A stretch of 64,000 bases of DNA. It comes from CAZHCA01 sp964530825. Its GTDB lineage: Bacteria > Bacteroidota > Bacteroidia > Chitinophagales > Saprospiraceae. Position numbers and translations under genes: made by a program. Within the stretch, counting starts at the first letter, position 1. Each line of letters begins with the position of its first letter. This document shows positions 46,344 to 55,767 of the stretch, piece by piece. Where the stretch lies: NCBI GenBank assembly GCA_964530825.1, contig CAZHCA010000002.1, positions 1 through 64,000 of the forward strand, written 5' to 3'. The notes beneath the pieces are model-generated. The model was not told the DNA's origin and did no database searches. It saw nothing but the letters and a program-made list of their open reading frames with translations.

Positions 46344-46495
46344 TGTTTTTTAGTTTTTCCAATTGTTAGGTAGTACAAAAAGATTTAATTTGAGATGGCT
46401 CGTTACTTACTGGCTTTCCAATTTCACGGCGCTACATTTCTGGAGGATTCCCGAATAATGGCGCTCCCTAACTGAGCTCGATATAAAATACTTAT

Positions 46496-49400
46496 ATGTA
46501 CAGATCGCTTATTCTTTTGGTCATCGGTCTGGGTTTAACTGCCGCACTGCCTGCCCAGCTCAACAACCAAGTGCAATTTGGAAAAAATCGGGTACAATAC
46601 CACGATGATTTCGAGGAATGGTTGAAATATGAGAGCGACAACTTTATCACCTATTGGTACGGTAAATCCCGCAATGTGGGGCAGGCTGTGGTGCAAATGG
46701 CCGAGTACGATTTCCAGGATATCCAATCCGTTTTGGAGCACCGAATTAACGAAAAAGTACAGATCATTGTATATGCCGACCTAACCGACCTCAAGCAAAC
46801 CAATATTGGTAGTGAGGAGACGTTCACCAACATCGGCGGCCAGACGAAGATCGTGGGCAACAAAATGTTCGTCTATTTCAATGGTGACCACAATCATCTG
46901 CGCCGTCAGGTTCGGGAGGGAATTGCCAATATTTACCTGGAAGCGATGCTCTTTGGATCAAATATCCAGGAAATTGTACAGAATGCCGTTTTGCTCAATC
47001 TTCCCACCTGGTTTAAGGAAGGGTTGGTAAGTTATGTCGGTCGCCGCTGGAGCGTGGAAGAAGATGATCGCCTACGCGACCTCATGCTTTCCGAGGACTA
47101 CGAAGGATTCGAAAAGTTGGCTGAAAAAGAGCCAATATTGGCGGGTCATGCACTGTGGTATTACATCAGCCAGCAATATGGGCAATCTACTGTTTCCAAC
47201 CTGCTCTACCTGACCCGTATTAACCGCAGTGTGGAAAGTGGTTTTCTTTACGTGCTGGGTAATACTTTTGAAATGGTGCAGTCCGACATGGAGGGTTTTT
47301 ACCTGCAACGCTATACCCAGGAGGCTCGCCGGCGCGATGCTTCACAGGAAGGTAAGTTGGCTTTTAAAAACAAACACGACCTGCCGGTAACGGAGGCAAA
47401 AATCAGCCCCGACGGCCGCTATCTTGCATATGTGCTCAATGAAATCGGCAAATACAAAATATATCTGCACGACCTCACCACCGGCGACCGGGAAGTACTC
47501 ATGAAAGAAGGCTTTCGCAATGCTTTCCAGGCTACCGATTACAGTTACCCGCTTTTGGCCTGGAACCCGAATAACCAAATGCTGGCCATCTTGTACGAAA
47601 AGCGCGACAAGGCATACTTGCGCATCCATAATATCCGCACGGACGACTACGAAGAAGAGCCGCTTTCCCCCCAATACCAGCGGGTATTCAGTATAGATTA
47701 CGTAGACCCGTTTAGGCTGGTCTTTTCTGCCATGGTTGAAGGGTTTTCTGACATTTATTTGTACTTCACCAAAACCCGACAATCGCAGCAAATTACCCGC
47801 GATTTCTACGACGACCTGGATGCCACCTATGTAGAAATCCGCGGGCGTAAGGGTATTTTGTTTGCTTCTAATCGCTTGGATACCCTACTGCGCCCCATGC
47901 GCATGGATACAATCTTGCCGATCGGAACCTACGATATTTTTTACTACAACCTGGAAGAACAAAGCCAAGAGCTGGTGCGTGTAACCAATACGCCCTACGC
48001 CAATGAACGCCGTCCCATCGCCATCGATACCACTTGGTTCGGCTACAGTAGTAATCAAAGCGGCATTTTTAATCGCGAGACGGGCTATCTCGAAGAATAT
48101 GTCCACCACTACGACCGGATTATTCTTTTGAATAGCGGCGATGAAATACGGCTGCATGTCGATTCCACGCTCGAGTCTCTGGATACTTCCCTAATCGATT
48201 CCAGCTACGTCGTACCCGTTATCAAGGAACGGGCTGTCACCCATATCAACTCTAATTTTGACCGCAACCTGAGAAGTCATCACACGGCTAGCCGATTGAA
48301 TAAAACGGTTACCCACTTTATCCGTAACGGCAGCCACGAACTTTTCATCCGGGAGTTGAGGCCCGACTCGACCTACAATTTATACCCCACCACCTTCCGC
48401 AGGTCCATCAATCAGATCACGGAAAAAGCTGAAGACCCCGGAGCATCCGGGAAGGAGCCAGCCAGCCAGCCCACTCCGGAAAAGACTGAAAAGCGCGACA
48501 ATAACTTGAATCCGTTGCTACCTCCGCTGCCCGAACGCGAACCCATCCCTACCGAAGCAGCTCCCGTACCGGCAGAAGCCGATACTGTTCCCGATATCAA
48601 CGAGGGATACCTCTTCCAAACAGAATTCGGTGACCCGGAACCGAAAGCGCCGACCGACACGACGGAACGCACAGAAGAACTAGCCGGACCGGAGCTGGAA
48701 CCGGAGGAAATCAGCATTCTGCCACCGATGAACAACGCGCTGAATTTGCCTACCCAAACGGAAGAACAACGGGATGTTCACCGATTTCGCCCCGGGCGTA
48801 TTACCTCTTACCGGGTGAAGTTTCGGACCGATTACGTAACCACCAAACTGGACAATAACCTGCTCTTCCAAGGACTGGAAACGTTTGCTGCCAATCCGGA
48901 AGAATTTCAGTATCCTCCACCAGGGATCCTTTTAAAGGCTAATTTTAAAGACCTTTTCGAGGACCATGAAGTAGAGGGGGGCGTGCGCGTACCTACCACA
49001 TTCAATGGCACCGAGTTTTTCCTCATCTACCGGAACAAAAAAACGCGCTTTGATAAGGAGTTTGCCGTATACCGCCGCAATCAGCGATTCAACGATGGTA
49101 GCCCAACATTTGTACCGCGCCGGCGCGAACTGGATATCGTGCTGGGGCAGTTCACCTTGCGCTATCCACTTGATATTTTCCGCAGCTTACGGGCAACCAC
49201 TACCCTGCGCCGCGACCGGATTACCCAACTGGCCAGTGACGACGTCACTCTCAACGTACCGACGCAGAGCGATCAGCGTGTAGGGTTACGGCTGGAGTAC
49301 GTTTTTGACAATACCCTCGATGTATCACTCAACATCAAAAACGGCACGCGGTATAAAATTTATGCGGAAGCGCTGAAGCGCTTCGACATCGACCTGGCCG

Positions 49401-50035
49401 ATGGGGTCAGTCTTAGCTTCGACGAGGGCTTTATGACCTTGTTGGGCGTTGATTTCCGGCATTATCAGCGCCTGCTGAAGCGCTCGGTAATCGCCACGCG
49501 CTTTTCGGCAGGAACTTCCTTTGGCTCGGAGCGCATCCTGTACCTGATGGGAGGCGTCGACAACTGGCTTTTCCCGAGCCGGAACAACGACATTCCGATT
49601 GCATCGGATCAAAACTACGCTTTCCAGACCTTGTCAACCAACCTGCGCGGGTTTGACACCAATATTCGCAACGGGAGTTCATTCGCACTGGTCAACACCG
49701 AACTGCGCATACCGGTATTCCAGTATATCTCCAAGAATATCAAATCGCCGTTGTTACGTAACTTCCAGGCAGTAGGGTTTTTCGATGTAGGTACGGCATG
49801 GACCGGCACATCACCCTTCGACGATGACAATCCGCTCAATACGACTGAATTTATCAATAGTGACCAGATTAGCATCGAGGTCCAATACTTCCGTGACCCG
49901 ATCGTAGCCGGTTATGGGGTAGGCGCACGTACTACGCTGTTTGGTTACTTTATCCGGGTGGATTACGGCTGGGGCATCGAGACCCGTGTGGTACAGGACC
50001 CCAAGTGGTTCATTGCCCTAGGTACGGATTTTTAA
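46496..50035 (+). CDS. Giant outer-membrane protein: degenerate peptidase-like domain, TolB propeller, beta-barrel
   Basis: 1179 residues with a signal peptide (to LPAQ). Residues 30-270 resemble the peptidase MA-like gluzincin domain (FNGDHNHLRRQVREGIANIY, LPTWFKEGLVSYVGRRWS), but where HExxH should stand the sequence is RRQVREG, so catalysis is unlikely. Residues about 280-560 are TolB/PD40 blades (KISPDGRYLAYVLNEIGKYK, FASNRLDT, ...). A Pro/Glu-rich linker follows (about 640-770), then a C-terminal barrel (about 780-1179) ending in aromatic GTDF, with BamA-like features such as GSSFALVNTELRIPVFQYIS and GVGARTTLFGYFIRVDYGWG. It stands alone, 152 bases after the divergent MBL gene. Function unknown; an assembly or scaffold role is a guess. 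Confidence 0.8.
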   Translation: MYRSLILLVIGLGLTAALPAQLNNQVQFGKNRVQYHDDFEEWLKYESDNFITYWYGKSRNVGQAVVQMAEYDFQDIQSVLEHRINEKVQIIVYADLTDLKQTNIGSEETFTNIGGQTKIVGNKMFVYFNGDHNHLRRQVREGIANIYLEAMLFGSNIQEIVQNAVLLNLPTWFKEGLVSYVGRRWSVEEDDRLRDLMLSEDYEGFEKLAEKEPILAGHALWYYISQQYGQSTVSNLLYLTRINRSVESGFLYVLGNTFEMVQSDMEGFYLQRYTQEARRRDASQEGKLAFKNKHDLPVTEAKISPDGRYLAYVLNEIGKYKIYLHDLTTGDREVLMKEGFRNAFQATDYSYPLLAWNPNNQMLAILYEKRDKAYLRIHNIRTDDYEEEPLSPQYQRVFSIDYVDPFRLVFSAMVEGFSDIYLYFTKTRQSQQITRDFYDDLDATYVEIRGRKGILFASNRLDTLLRPMRMDTILPIGTYDIFYYNLEEQSQELVRVTNTPYANERRPIAIDTTWFGYSSNQSGIFNRETGYLEEYVHHYDRIILLNSGDEIRLHVDSTLESLDTSLIDSSYVVPVIKERAVTHINSNFDRNLRSHHTASRLNKTVTHFIRNGSHELFIRELRPDSTYNLYPTTFRRSINQITEKAEDPGASGKEPASQPTPEKTEKRDNNLNPLLPPLPEREPIPTEAAPVPAEADTVPDINEGYLFQTEFGDPEPKAPTDTTERTEELAGPELEPEEISILPPMNNALNLPTQTEEQRDVHRFRPGRITSYRVKFRTDYVTTKLDNNLLFQGLETFAANPEEFQYPPPGILLKANFKDLFEDHEVEGGVRVPTTFNGTEFFLIYRNKKTRFDKEFAVYRRNQRFNDGSPTFVPRRRELDIVLGQFTLRYPLDIFRSLRATTTLRRDRITQLASDDVTLNVPTQSDQRVGLRLEYVFDNTLDVSLNIKNGTRYKIYAEALKRFDIDLADGVSLSFDEGFMTLLGVDFRHYQRLLKRSVIATRFSAGTSFGSERILYLMGGVDNWLFPSRNNDIPIASDQNYAFQTLSTNLRGFDTNIRNGSSFALVNTELRIPVFQYISKNIKSPLLRNFQAVGFFDVGTAWTGTSPFDDDNPLNTTEFINSDQISIEVQYFRDPIVAGYGVGARTTLFGYFIRVDYGWGIETRVVQDPKWFIALGTDF

Positions 50036-51102
50036 ACCGTTTCACCAGCCTTCATCTTCTCGGCATTCTCCGCGAATTGCAAGGCCTCAATAATCTCTTC
50101 CAGTTGCCCCTCCATAACTCGGTCGAGGTTATAAACGGTGAGATTGATTCGATGGTCTGTAACGCGGTTCTGCGGAAAATTGTAGGTGCGGATCTTATCC
50201 GAGCGGTCGCCCGAACCCACCAAGGATTTCCTCTTTGCTGCCATTTCCGATTCGTGCTGTTTGGTCTGGATATCCTGAATTTTTTGGTACAGGCGGGTGA
50301 GTGCAATCTCGCGATTTTTGATTTGAGAGCGTCCGTCGGTACTTTCGGCCACAATACCCGTCGGTATATGGGTAAATCGTACCCCAGACTCGGTTTTGTT
50401 GACGTGCTGCCCTCCTGCTCCGCTCGAGCGAAAGGTATCGACTTTCAGGTCGGCTTTGTTAATGTTGACGTCCTCCATCTCCAGCTTGGGGATCACCGCA
50501 ACGGTAGCCGCTGAGGTATGCACCCTTCCCTGCGACTCGGTTTTCGGGACGCGTTGCACCCGGTGCGCACCCGATTCAAATTTTAGCTTGCCAAAAACAT
50601 CTTCGCCCGAAACCTCCAGTACGATTTTATTGTAACCGCCAGCAGCGCCCTCGTTTACCTCGACCACTTCGCTCGACCAGCCTCGTGCCTCGAAGTACCG
50701 CGAATACATGCGTTGCAAATCGCCAGCAAAGATAGCTGCTTCATCACCGCCGGCACCGGCGCGAATTTCAAACAGGACATCTTTTGAATCGTTGGGATCT
50801 TTTGGAATGAGCAGCAGCCGGATCTTTTCCTCCATTTCCACCTGTTGAGGTTGTAGTTCCTCGAGTTCGGTAGCGGCCATTTCCCGCATATCCGGATCTT
50901 GTTCTTTTTGCATTTCTTTGGCTGTGGCAATGTTGCCGAGTAATTCTTTGTACGCTAAGTAGGCTTGGACAATGACCTTGAGATCTTTGTATTCTTTGCT
51001 CACTTTCTTATACCGGTCCAGGTCGGAGATGACTGATGGATCGGCCATCTGTTCTTCGAGTAACTGATACCGGTTGTAAATATCTTCTAGTTTTTCCAGC
51101 AT
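50032..51102 (-). CDS. prfA: Peptide chain release factor 1
   Basis: Recognises UAA and UAG and triggers peptide release. The GGQ motif (SSGAGGQHVNKTESGVRFTH, about residue 228) is intact. The stop-codon-reading PxT motif reads PKT in RVQRVPKTESQGRVHTSAAT, whereas E. coli has PAT and Thermus PVT; I am not sure how usual Lys is here in Bacteroidota. The downstream NFPQNRVTDHRINLTVYNLD is the usual C-terminal block. 356 residues, like the family. The stop overlaps the stop of the plus-strand giant gene by 4 bases. Confidence 0.95.
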   Translation of the reverse strand: MLEKLEDIYNRYQLLEEQMADPSVISDLDRYKKVSKEYKDLKVIVQAYLAYKELLGNIATAKEMQKEQDPDMREMAATELEELQPQQVEMEEKIRLLLIPKDPNDSKDVLFEIRAGAGGDEAAIFAGDLQRMYSRYFEARGWSSEVVEVNEGAAGGYNKIVLEVSGEDVFGKLKFESGAHRVQRVPKTESQGRVHTSAATVAVIPKLEMEDVNINKADLKVDTFRSSGAGGQHVNKTESGVRFTHIPTGIVAESTDGRSQIKNREIALTRLYQKIQDIQTKQHESEMAAKRKSLVGSGDRSDKIRTYNFPQNRVTDHRINLTVYNLDRVMEGQLEEIIEALQFAENAEKMKAGETV

Positions 51103-51287
51103 GGTCTTACATTTATTCTTTGCCGGCCGTGTGCTAAATCAGTCGGCCGCGGAAAGTAAAATTACGGTTATTCTGCTTAATACACTACAACGGGAACGAA
51201 GGAGGAGCAGTAATCGTTTCGACCATCGGGTCTTGCAAACCCATTAGAATTAATCGGCGTGGATAAAATTTGATAATTTCAGCGTTT

Positions 51288-51998
51288 ATGAACGACAATA
51301 AACCAAATACATTACCGTTATTACTATGTGTAGAAACTGCTACGGAAGTGTGTTCGGTAGCTTTAAGCCATGGAGACCGGGTCCTGGGATCGATGGCAGC
51401 AGAAGAGCCTTATCAGCACGCCCGTGAATTGAGCCCGCTCATTGAAAAGTTGCTGCGGCAAGCAGCGATCGCCTTTAGGGATTTGGACGCAATTTCGGTA
51501 AGCCAGGGTCCGGGATCCTATACAGCTCTGCGGATCGGGGTCAGTACAACCAAAGGAATGGCCTTCGCATTGGGAAAAAAGATTATTGCAGTCCCTACGC
51601 TAGCTGCGCTAGCCCTAGCGGCACGTAAGGTCCACCCTATCGATCGGGGACACTACATTCCCATGATCGATGCACGACGAAAAGAAGTGTATATGGCGAT
51701 ATACGACGAAAATGGTAGCGAAATTTCCGCTCCAATCTCGGTCGATTTGCAGTCGCCAAGCTTTTCGAACGCGCTTAATCAGGATCATCCGGTTTTGCTC
51801 TGTGGTAACGGTATGCCGAAAGCCAAAGCAATAATCAACAGTCCGAGTATTCAATTTGTGGAGGTGTATTGCGATGCCATCCATTTAGTGGAGCCTGCAC
51901 TCAAAGCATGGGAACAGGAAAGATGGGCCGACACCGCATATCTGGAGCCCATATACCTGAAACCGCCTCACGTTACGACGCCGAAAAAACGTATTTAG
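51288..51998 (+). CDS. tsaB: tRNA threonylcarbamoyladenosine biosynthesis protein TsaB
   Basis: Partner of TsaD/TsaE in making t6A37 of ANN-decoding tRNAs. ASKHA fold, with LLCVETATEVCSVALSHGDR at the N-terminus and the family motif SQGPGSYTALRIGVSTTKGMA (positions about 70-90). 236 residues from the Met at 51288; a TTG 18 bases upstream is also possible. The tail KPPHVTTPKKR is basic. It precedes the ArsR-like pair on the same strand but is separated by an AT-rich stretch with a possible promoter. Confidence 0.93.
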   Translation: MNDNKPNTLPLLLCVETATEVCSVALSHGDRVLGSMAAEEPYQHARELSPLIEKLLRQAAIAFRDLDAISVSQGPGSYTALRIGVSTTKGMAFALGKKIIAVPTLAALALAARKVHPIDRGHYIPMIDARRKEVYMAIYDENGSEISAPISVDLQSPSFSNALNQDHPVLLCGNGMPKAKAIINSPSIQFVEVYCDAIHLVEPALKAWEQERWADTAYLEPIYLKPPHVTTPKKRI

Positions 51999-52021
51999 CC
52001 AACATCTTACATTATTTATAT

Positions 52022-52052
52022 TTTTAATTTTACGATATTTTTATTATTTTTG
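52022..52052 (+). promoter_or_regulatory. Possible promoter of the first ArsR-like gene
   Basis: TTT (52022-52024), 20-base spacer, TATTTTTG (52045-52052). The downstream box is exact; the upstream element is TTT rather than TTG. The leader would be about 110 bases. Confidence 0.4.
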
Positions 52053-52169
52053 GCTAGAAACAAAGGGGTTACAGTTGATGAGCCATCGTCATGCTTTAAA
52101 TTTGGTACAGTATTTGACCCTCAATAATTGTCAGCATTCACAAATAATACTAATAACAAACGACAGTTT

Positions 52170-52508
52170 ATGAGAAAGCAAAAAAATGAAACGGTGACGT
52201 TGAAGAAGGGGCAGGAAGACGTCAAGCTCGATTATGCTGAGTTGCGCAAGGCCGTTCTGGTTTTACGGGCCGTCAATCATAAATTGAGGCAGCGTATTAT
52301 TGACCTGTTGGAGGAAAACGAAACCATGACGGTTACTGATATCTACATCAAATTGCGCCTGGAACAATCCGTCGCTTCCCAGCACTTAGCTATCCTACGC
52401 CGCGCAGGTGTGGTCAACACCGATCGCCAAGGCAAATTTATCTACTACTCGCTGAATCGCGAACGTTTGGAACAAATTTCCCGACTAGTAGACGAATTAG
52501 CCTCCTAA
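52170..52508 (+). CDS. ArsR-fold winged-helix regulator (copy 1)
   Basis: Cytoplasmic DNA-binding regulator, 112 residues from Met 52170. The winged helix is clear: AVNHKLRQRIIDLLEENETM, TVTDIYIKLRLEQSVASQHL (recognition helix), AILRRAGVVNTDRQGKFIYY (wing). There is no Cys, so it cannot be a Cys-thiolate metal sensor of the ArsR/SmtB kind. A lysine-rich N-terminal 30 residues precedes the domain. It is a paralogue of the gene at 52653. A strong terminator separates the two, so they are independent units. Targets unknown. Confidence 0.85.
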   Translation: MRKQKNETVTLKKGQEDVKLDYAELRKAVLVLRAVNHKLRQRIIDLLEENETMTVTDIYIKLRLEQSVASQHLAILRRAGVVNTDRQGKFIYYSLNRERLEQISRLVDELAS

Positions 52509-52543
52509 ACTCGTTTAGGAATTACAAATATGCCATAAGCAAC

Positions 52544-52583
52544 AAAAGATGCTGCACGCTTTAAAGCGCGCAGCATCTTTTTT
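52544..52583 (+). terminator. Strong intrinsic terminator between ArsR-like paralogues
   Basis: AAAAGATGCTGC (52544-52555) pairs with GCAGCATCTTTT (52570-52581), with an inner CGCTTT/AAAGCG stem and six T at the end. Confidence 0.85.
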
Positions 52584-52652
52584 GTCTTTGAAGAGAATAG
52601 AAAAAAATGCATATTTGTTGTATATATCCTTTTGTATGCAAATTAAATAACT

Positions 52653-52958
52653 ATGAGAAAAGCTAAAGTAAACCTCACCAAAGACAGGTTGCAGACCTCG
52701 GCCGAGGTACTCAGGGCCCTGGCCCATCCACTGCGATTAAAGATTTTGGAGTTCATTGATCAGAATGAAAGTATCAATGTTAACAAAATCTACAACGCAC
52801 TAAATCTGGAACAATCCATTACCTCTCAGCATCTGCGCATTTTACGGGCGGCCGAGCTGGTTAAAACCGAACGGGACGGAAAGTTTATTCACTATAGCGT
52901 AAATTACGATAAGATCGGAAGTTCCATTGAGGCGATAACCCGGTTCTTAGAAGAGTAG
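52653..52958 (+). CDS. ArsR-fold winged-helix regulator (copy 2)
   Basis: 101 residues, paralogous to the copy 145 bases upstream. Winged helix: LRALAHPLRLKILEFIDQNE, SINVNKIYNALNLEQSITSQ, HLRILRAAELVKTERDGKFI, HYSVNYDKI. Like copy 1 it lacks Cys and keeps the shared core (NLEQS/LEQS, TSQHL/ASQHL, DGKFIHYS/QGKFIYYS). The two may form a heterodimer or respond to different signals; nothing in the sequence decides this. Confidence 0.86.
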   Translation: MRKAKVNLTKDRLQTSAEVLRALAHPLRLKILEFIDQNESINVNKIYNALNLEQSITSQHLRILRAAELVKTERDGKFIHYSVNYDKIGSSIEAITRFLEE

Positions 52959-52982
52959 AAAACGGTTGTTTTATTCACCAAT

Positions 52983-53027
52983 AAAAGCGGGGTATCTCCT
53001 TTCCTTATCGAGATGGCCCGCTTTTTT
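52983..53027 (+). terminator. Intrinsic terminator after the second ArsR-like gene
   Basis: AAAAGCGGG (52983-52991) pairs with CCCGCTTTT (53017-53025), with an inner ATCTC/GAGAT stem and a run of six T; shared by the convergent lspA end. Confidence 0.75.
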
Positions 53028-53751
53028 ATTGGGAGGAACCTGTGATGAGCGGATTATTTGCTTTGTCTTTTTCTTCCGTTAGGCCTTCATCATCAGAGGT
53101 GAGTGGACTTTCACCGGTGGGCTCCCGACGGTGTTCAGGGGTCTGAAAAAACGACCGTTGAAATAAGAGGATATTGATCACTCCTAAGGTGATAGCGATA
53201 TCAGCCACATTGAAGACGGGTTTGAAAAACAGTATGTAGTCACCACCCCAAAAAGGAATCCAATCGGGTAGCTGTCCGCGAAAAACAGGGAAGTAGAACA
53301 TGTCGACCACTTTTCCATGCAAGAATCCTGCGTAGCCCCCGCCTGCGGGAAAAAGTTGTGCCGGGGCGCCGTGAAACAGCGACTCGGAGAATATCAGGCC
53401 GTAGAAGGCACTGTCGATAATGTTGCCGGTAGCTCCTGCCAAAATAAACGCGAAACTGACCAGCAGCCCCATTGGGGCTCCCACGCGGATGAGGGATCGC
53501 AGGTAGAAAACTAGAAATGTGATGGCCAATAACCGAAAAATACTCAGCAGAAGTTTGCCGTACTCTCCGCCACCCAGGGTAAGACCAAAGGCCATCCCAT
53601 TGTTCTCAACAAAATGAATCAGCGCCCAGTGGAGCCCAAACAGCTGCATCTCCTGACCGTAAGTCAGATGGGTCTTCACCCAAATTTTCAGACCCTGGTC
53701 TAGGAGTAAGACCAACAGTACCAGTAATCCAATTTTAGTCGATCGGTTCAA
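53026..53751 (-). CDS. lspA: Lipoprotein signal peptidase LspA
   Basis: Inner-membrane aspartyl protease that cuts lipoprotein signals before the lipidated Cys. Four membrane helices; catalytic aspartates in ATGNIIDSAFYGLIFSE (about residue 111) and PVFNVADIAITLGVI (about 179). FVENNGMAFGL is the typical N-terminal loop. At 241 residues it is longer than the ~160 of enterobacteria, with a hydrophilic C-terminal tail of about 45 residues (PEHRREPTGESPLTSDDEG). Upstream, a terminator separates it from the DksA-like gene. Confidence 0.94.
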   Translation of the reverse strand: MNRSTKIGLLVLLVLLLDQGLKIWVKTHLTYGQEMQLFGLHWALIHFVENNGMAFGLTLGGGEYGKLLLSIFRLLAITFLVFYLRSLIRVGAPMGLLVSFAFILAGATGNIIDSAFYGLIFSESLFHGAPAQLFPAGGGYAGFLHGKVVDMFYFPVFRGQLPDWIPFWGGDYILFFKPVFNVADIAITLGVINILLFQRSFFQTPEHRREPTGESPLTSDDEGLTEEKDKANNPLITGSSQ

Positions 53752-53815
53752 GATACAGTGATGTTAATTCAATTGATCAGAACGTAGTGGAAAAGGGTCA
53801 TATTTTTCGCAAAAG

Positions 53816-53852
53816 AAAAGTGATTACCCCTTTTTAAGGAGTAATCACTTTT
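53816..53852 (-). terminator. Intrinsic terminator after the DksA-like gene
   Basis: AAAAGTGATTAC (53816-53827) pairs perfectly with GTAATCACTTTT (53841-53852). On the minus strand a T-rich tail follows (CTTTTCTTTT). Confidence 0.8.
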
Positions 53853-53874
53853 GGGTCGAATCCGGTTTACAAGG

Positions 53875-54258
53875 CTACCGTTTTTTTCCTCTATTCATCT
53901 TTGCTTCGATGCTCAGTGTGGCATGGGGTACCGCGCGCAGACGCTCTTTGGGAATGAGTTTGCCCGTCTCTCGGCAAACGCCATATACCTTGTTCTGGAT
54001 GCGAATCAAAGCATTTTCCAGGTGCTGGATGTGCTTTTTCTCGCGTGCAGCCATATTAGTAAGGCTCTCGCTCTCCATGGTACCAATGCTATCATCCAGG
54101 CCTTTTACTTTTGCATCATCATTGTAAGCCAGATCTTCTAGTTGTTGCTGGTAAAATTTCAATTGTTCCTTTGAACGCTTTAACTTTCCTTCAATGAGTT
54201 TTCGGAAGTCTTCGAGTTCTTCATCTGAGTACCGGGTTTTGTCGGCGTGCTGGCTCAT
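53875..54258 (-). CDS. TraR/DksA-family protein with reduced zinc site
   Basis: 127 residues. Charged N-terminal coiled coil (DEELEDFRKLIEGKLKRSKE, QLKFYQQQLEDLAYND) and a C-terminal DksA-type finger region YGVCRETGKLIPKERLRAVP. Of the four zinc cysteines only one remains (the C in YGVC), so a zinc finger is unlikely, a pattern common in Bacteroidota members. It probably acts on RNA polymerase through its coiled coil. A TATTTTTG box at 54324-54317, with a TTG 22 bases away (54349-54347), may be its promoter. Confidence 0.87.
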   Translation of the reverse strand: MSQHADKTRYSDEELEDFRKLIEGKLKRSKEQLKFYQQQLEDLAYNDDAKVKGLDDSIGTMESESLTNMAAREKKHIQHLENALIRIQNKVYGVCRETGKLIPKERLRAVPHATLSIEAKMNRGKKR

Positions 54259-54466
54259 AGCATCTTTTGGTTTTTGAGTAGTTTTGCGGTAAGAAAATAA
54301 CCTATTCTTGGTAGCGCAAAAATAAACATATTTCGCGCAAGTCGAACAATTAATCGATTAAACTATCTCGTCTTTCGCCGGGATGTAAAATATACTTTTA
54401 GAAAGTTCCAAGCCTGCAAAAGGTTGAACGGTGCAGCGAGTAAAAAACAGTCGAGTGTAAAATTTT

Positions 54467-55552
54467 CTACTCTTCTTCTTCAGAACGCACTTTCCCGTTA
54501 GCACGTTGAAACCTATTGCTGGAAAGGGCGTTTTCGCGATCGGCGTGATAGGCTTTACGGTTCCGGGCCAAATCGATGGCTAGGTAAAGTGCTTTTCGAA
54601 AAGATGCCGGATTGGCCACATTCTTACCCACGATATCGAAAGCAGTGCCATGATCGGGAGAAGTGCGAACCCCATCAAGACCGGCCGTAAAATTTACCCC
54701 TTCGCCGAAGGCCAGTAACTTGAAAGGTGCCAAGCCCTGGTCGTGGTACATCGCCAGGATGCCGTCGCATTTTGCATACTGCCCCGAGCCGAAGAACCCA
54801 TCGGCAGGATAGGGACCCATAACTAAAAGCCCACGGTCTTTGGCTTTAAGAATTGCCGGCCGAATGTAATGCGCTTCTTCGTCGCCTATGACACCATCGT
54901 CGCCTGCATGGGGGTTCAGACCCAGCACACCAACCGTTGGTCGCTCGATACCAAAGTCGACCCGCAGCGACTCTTCCATAATTAGAATTTTACGCAAGAC
55001 TAACTCCTCGTTTATCTTTCCGGCCACTTCGCGCAATGGATGGTGATTGGTTACCAAGCCTATCCTTAATTGATCGTGAATCATGAACATCAGACTCTCT
55101 CGACCAGGGGCTAATTCGTGGGTGAGATACTCGGTATGGCCAGGATAGGGGTACTCAGCCATTTTCATCGCTGCCTTGTGAATGGGCGCTGTCACCAGGG
55201 CGTCAATCAATCCGTGCTTGAGGTCGCTGGTAGCAGTTTCAAGGGATTTCATGGCGTATCTTCCGCCCTCGGCTGTCGGTTTACCCAAAGTTATATTGAC
55301 GTTTTCCTGCCAGCAATTGATAATATTGATGCGCCCCTCTTCGACCTTCTCCACGGTGCGCGATTGCGAAAACTGAAAATTCAAGTCGACGATATTCTTG
55401 TGGTAGGAAACCACCTTAGTGGAGCCGTACACAACGGGGGTGCACATGTCCAAAATTTTCGGATGGCTTAATGTTTTCAGAATCACTTCCAAGCCTACTC
55501 CATTAATATCGCCAACGGTTATGCCAATTCTCATTTTTTCCATAATGCTCAT
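54467..55552 (-). CDS. pdxA: 4-hydroxythreonine-4-phosphate dehydrogenase PdxA
   Basis: NAD-dependent oxidation step of pyridoxal phosphate synthesis (DXP-dependent route). RIGITVGDINGVGLEVILKT at the N-terminus, the metal-binding His of APIHKAAMKMAEYPYPGHTE (about residue 140), LGLNPHAGDDGVIGDEE and YHDQGLAPFKLLAFGEGVNF are intact. About 361 residues from Met 55552; Met 55543 and 55534 are alternatives. The C-terminal tail is hydrophilic. Divergent from rsmA. Confidence 0.94.
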   Translation of the reverse strand: MSIMEKMRIGITVGDINGVGLEVILKTLSHPKILDMCTPVVYGSTKVVSYHKNIVDLNFQFSQSRTVEKVEEGRINIINCWQENVNITLGKPTAEGGRYAMKSLETATSDLKHGLIDALVTAPIHKAAMKMAEYPYPGHTEYLTHELAPGRESLMFMIHDQLRIGLVTNHHPLREVAGKINEELVLRKILIMEESLRVDFGIERPTVGVLGLNPHAGDDGVIGDEEAHYIRPAILKAKDRGLLVMGPYPADGFFGSGQYAKCDGILAMYHDQGLAPFKLLAFGEGVNFTAGLDGVRTSPDHGTAFDIVGKNVANPASFRKALYLAIDLARNRKAYHADRENALSSNRFQRANGKVRSEEEE

Positions 55553-55767
55553 GCTTTTCCTTCCCTTTCCCGACTTGGCGGGTTCAAAGGGCCCCTTCAA
55601 CCGATAAGAATAGCTGCGTGCTTATAAATAATTAGTAACGAAACCCGTTTCTCACCAGAGAAGATCAACGTTCTAACACAGATCAGTATAACGGTTAAAG
55701 CAAGCTATTTTCCATTTCATTTCCAAATAAATTTCGCTACATTCCGTCAGTAAGCAATCCGATCCGA

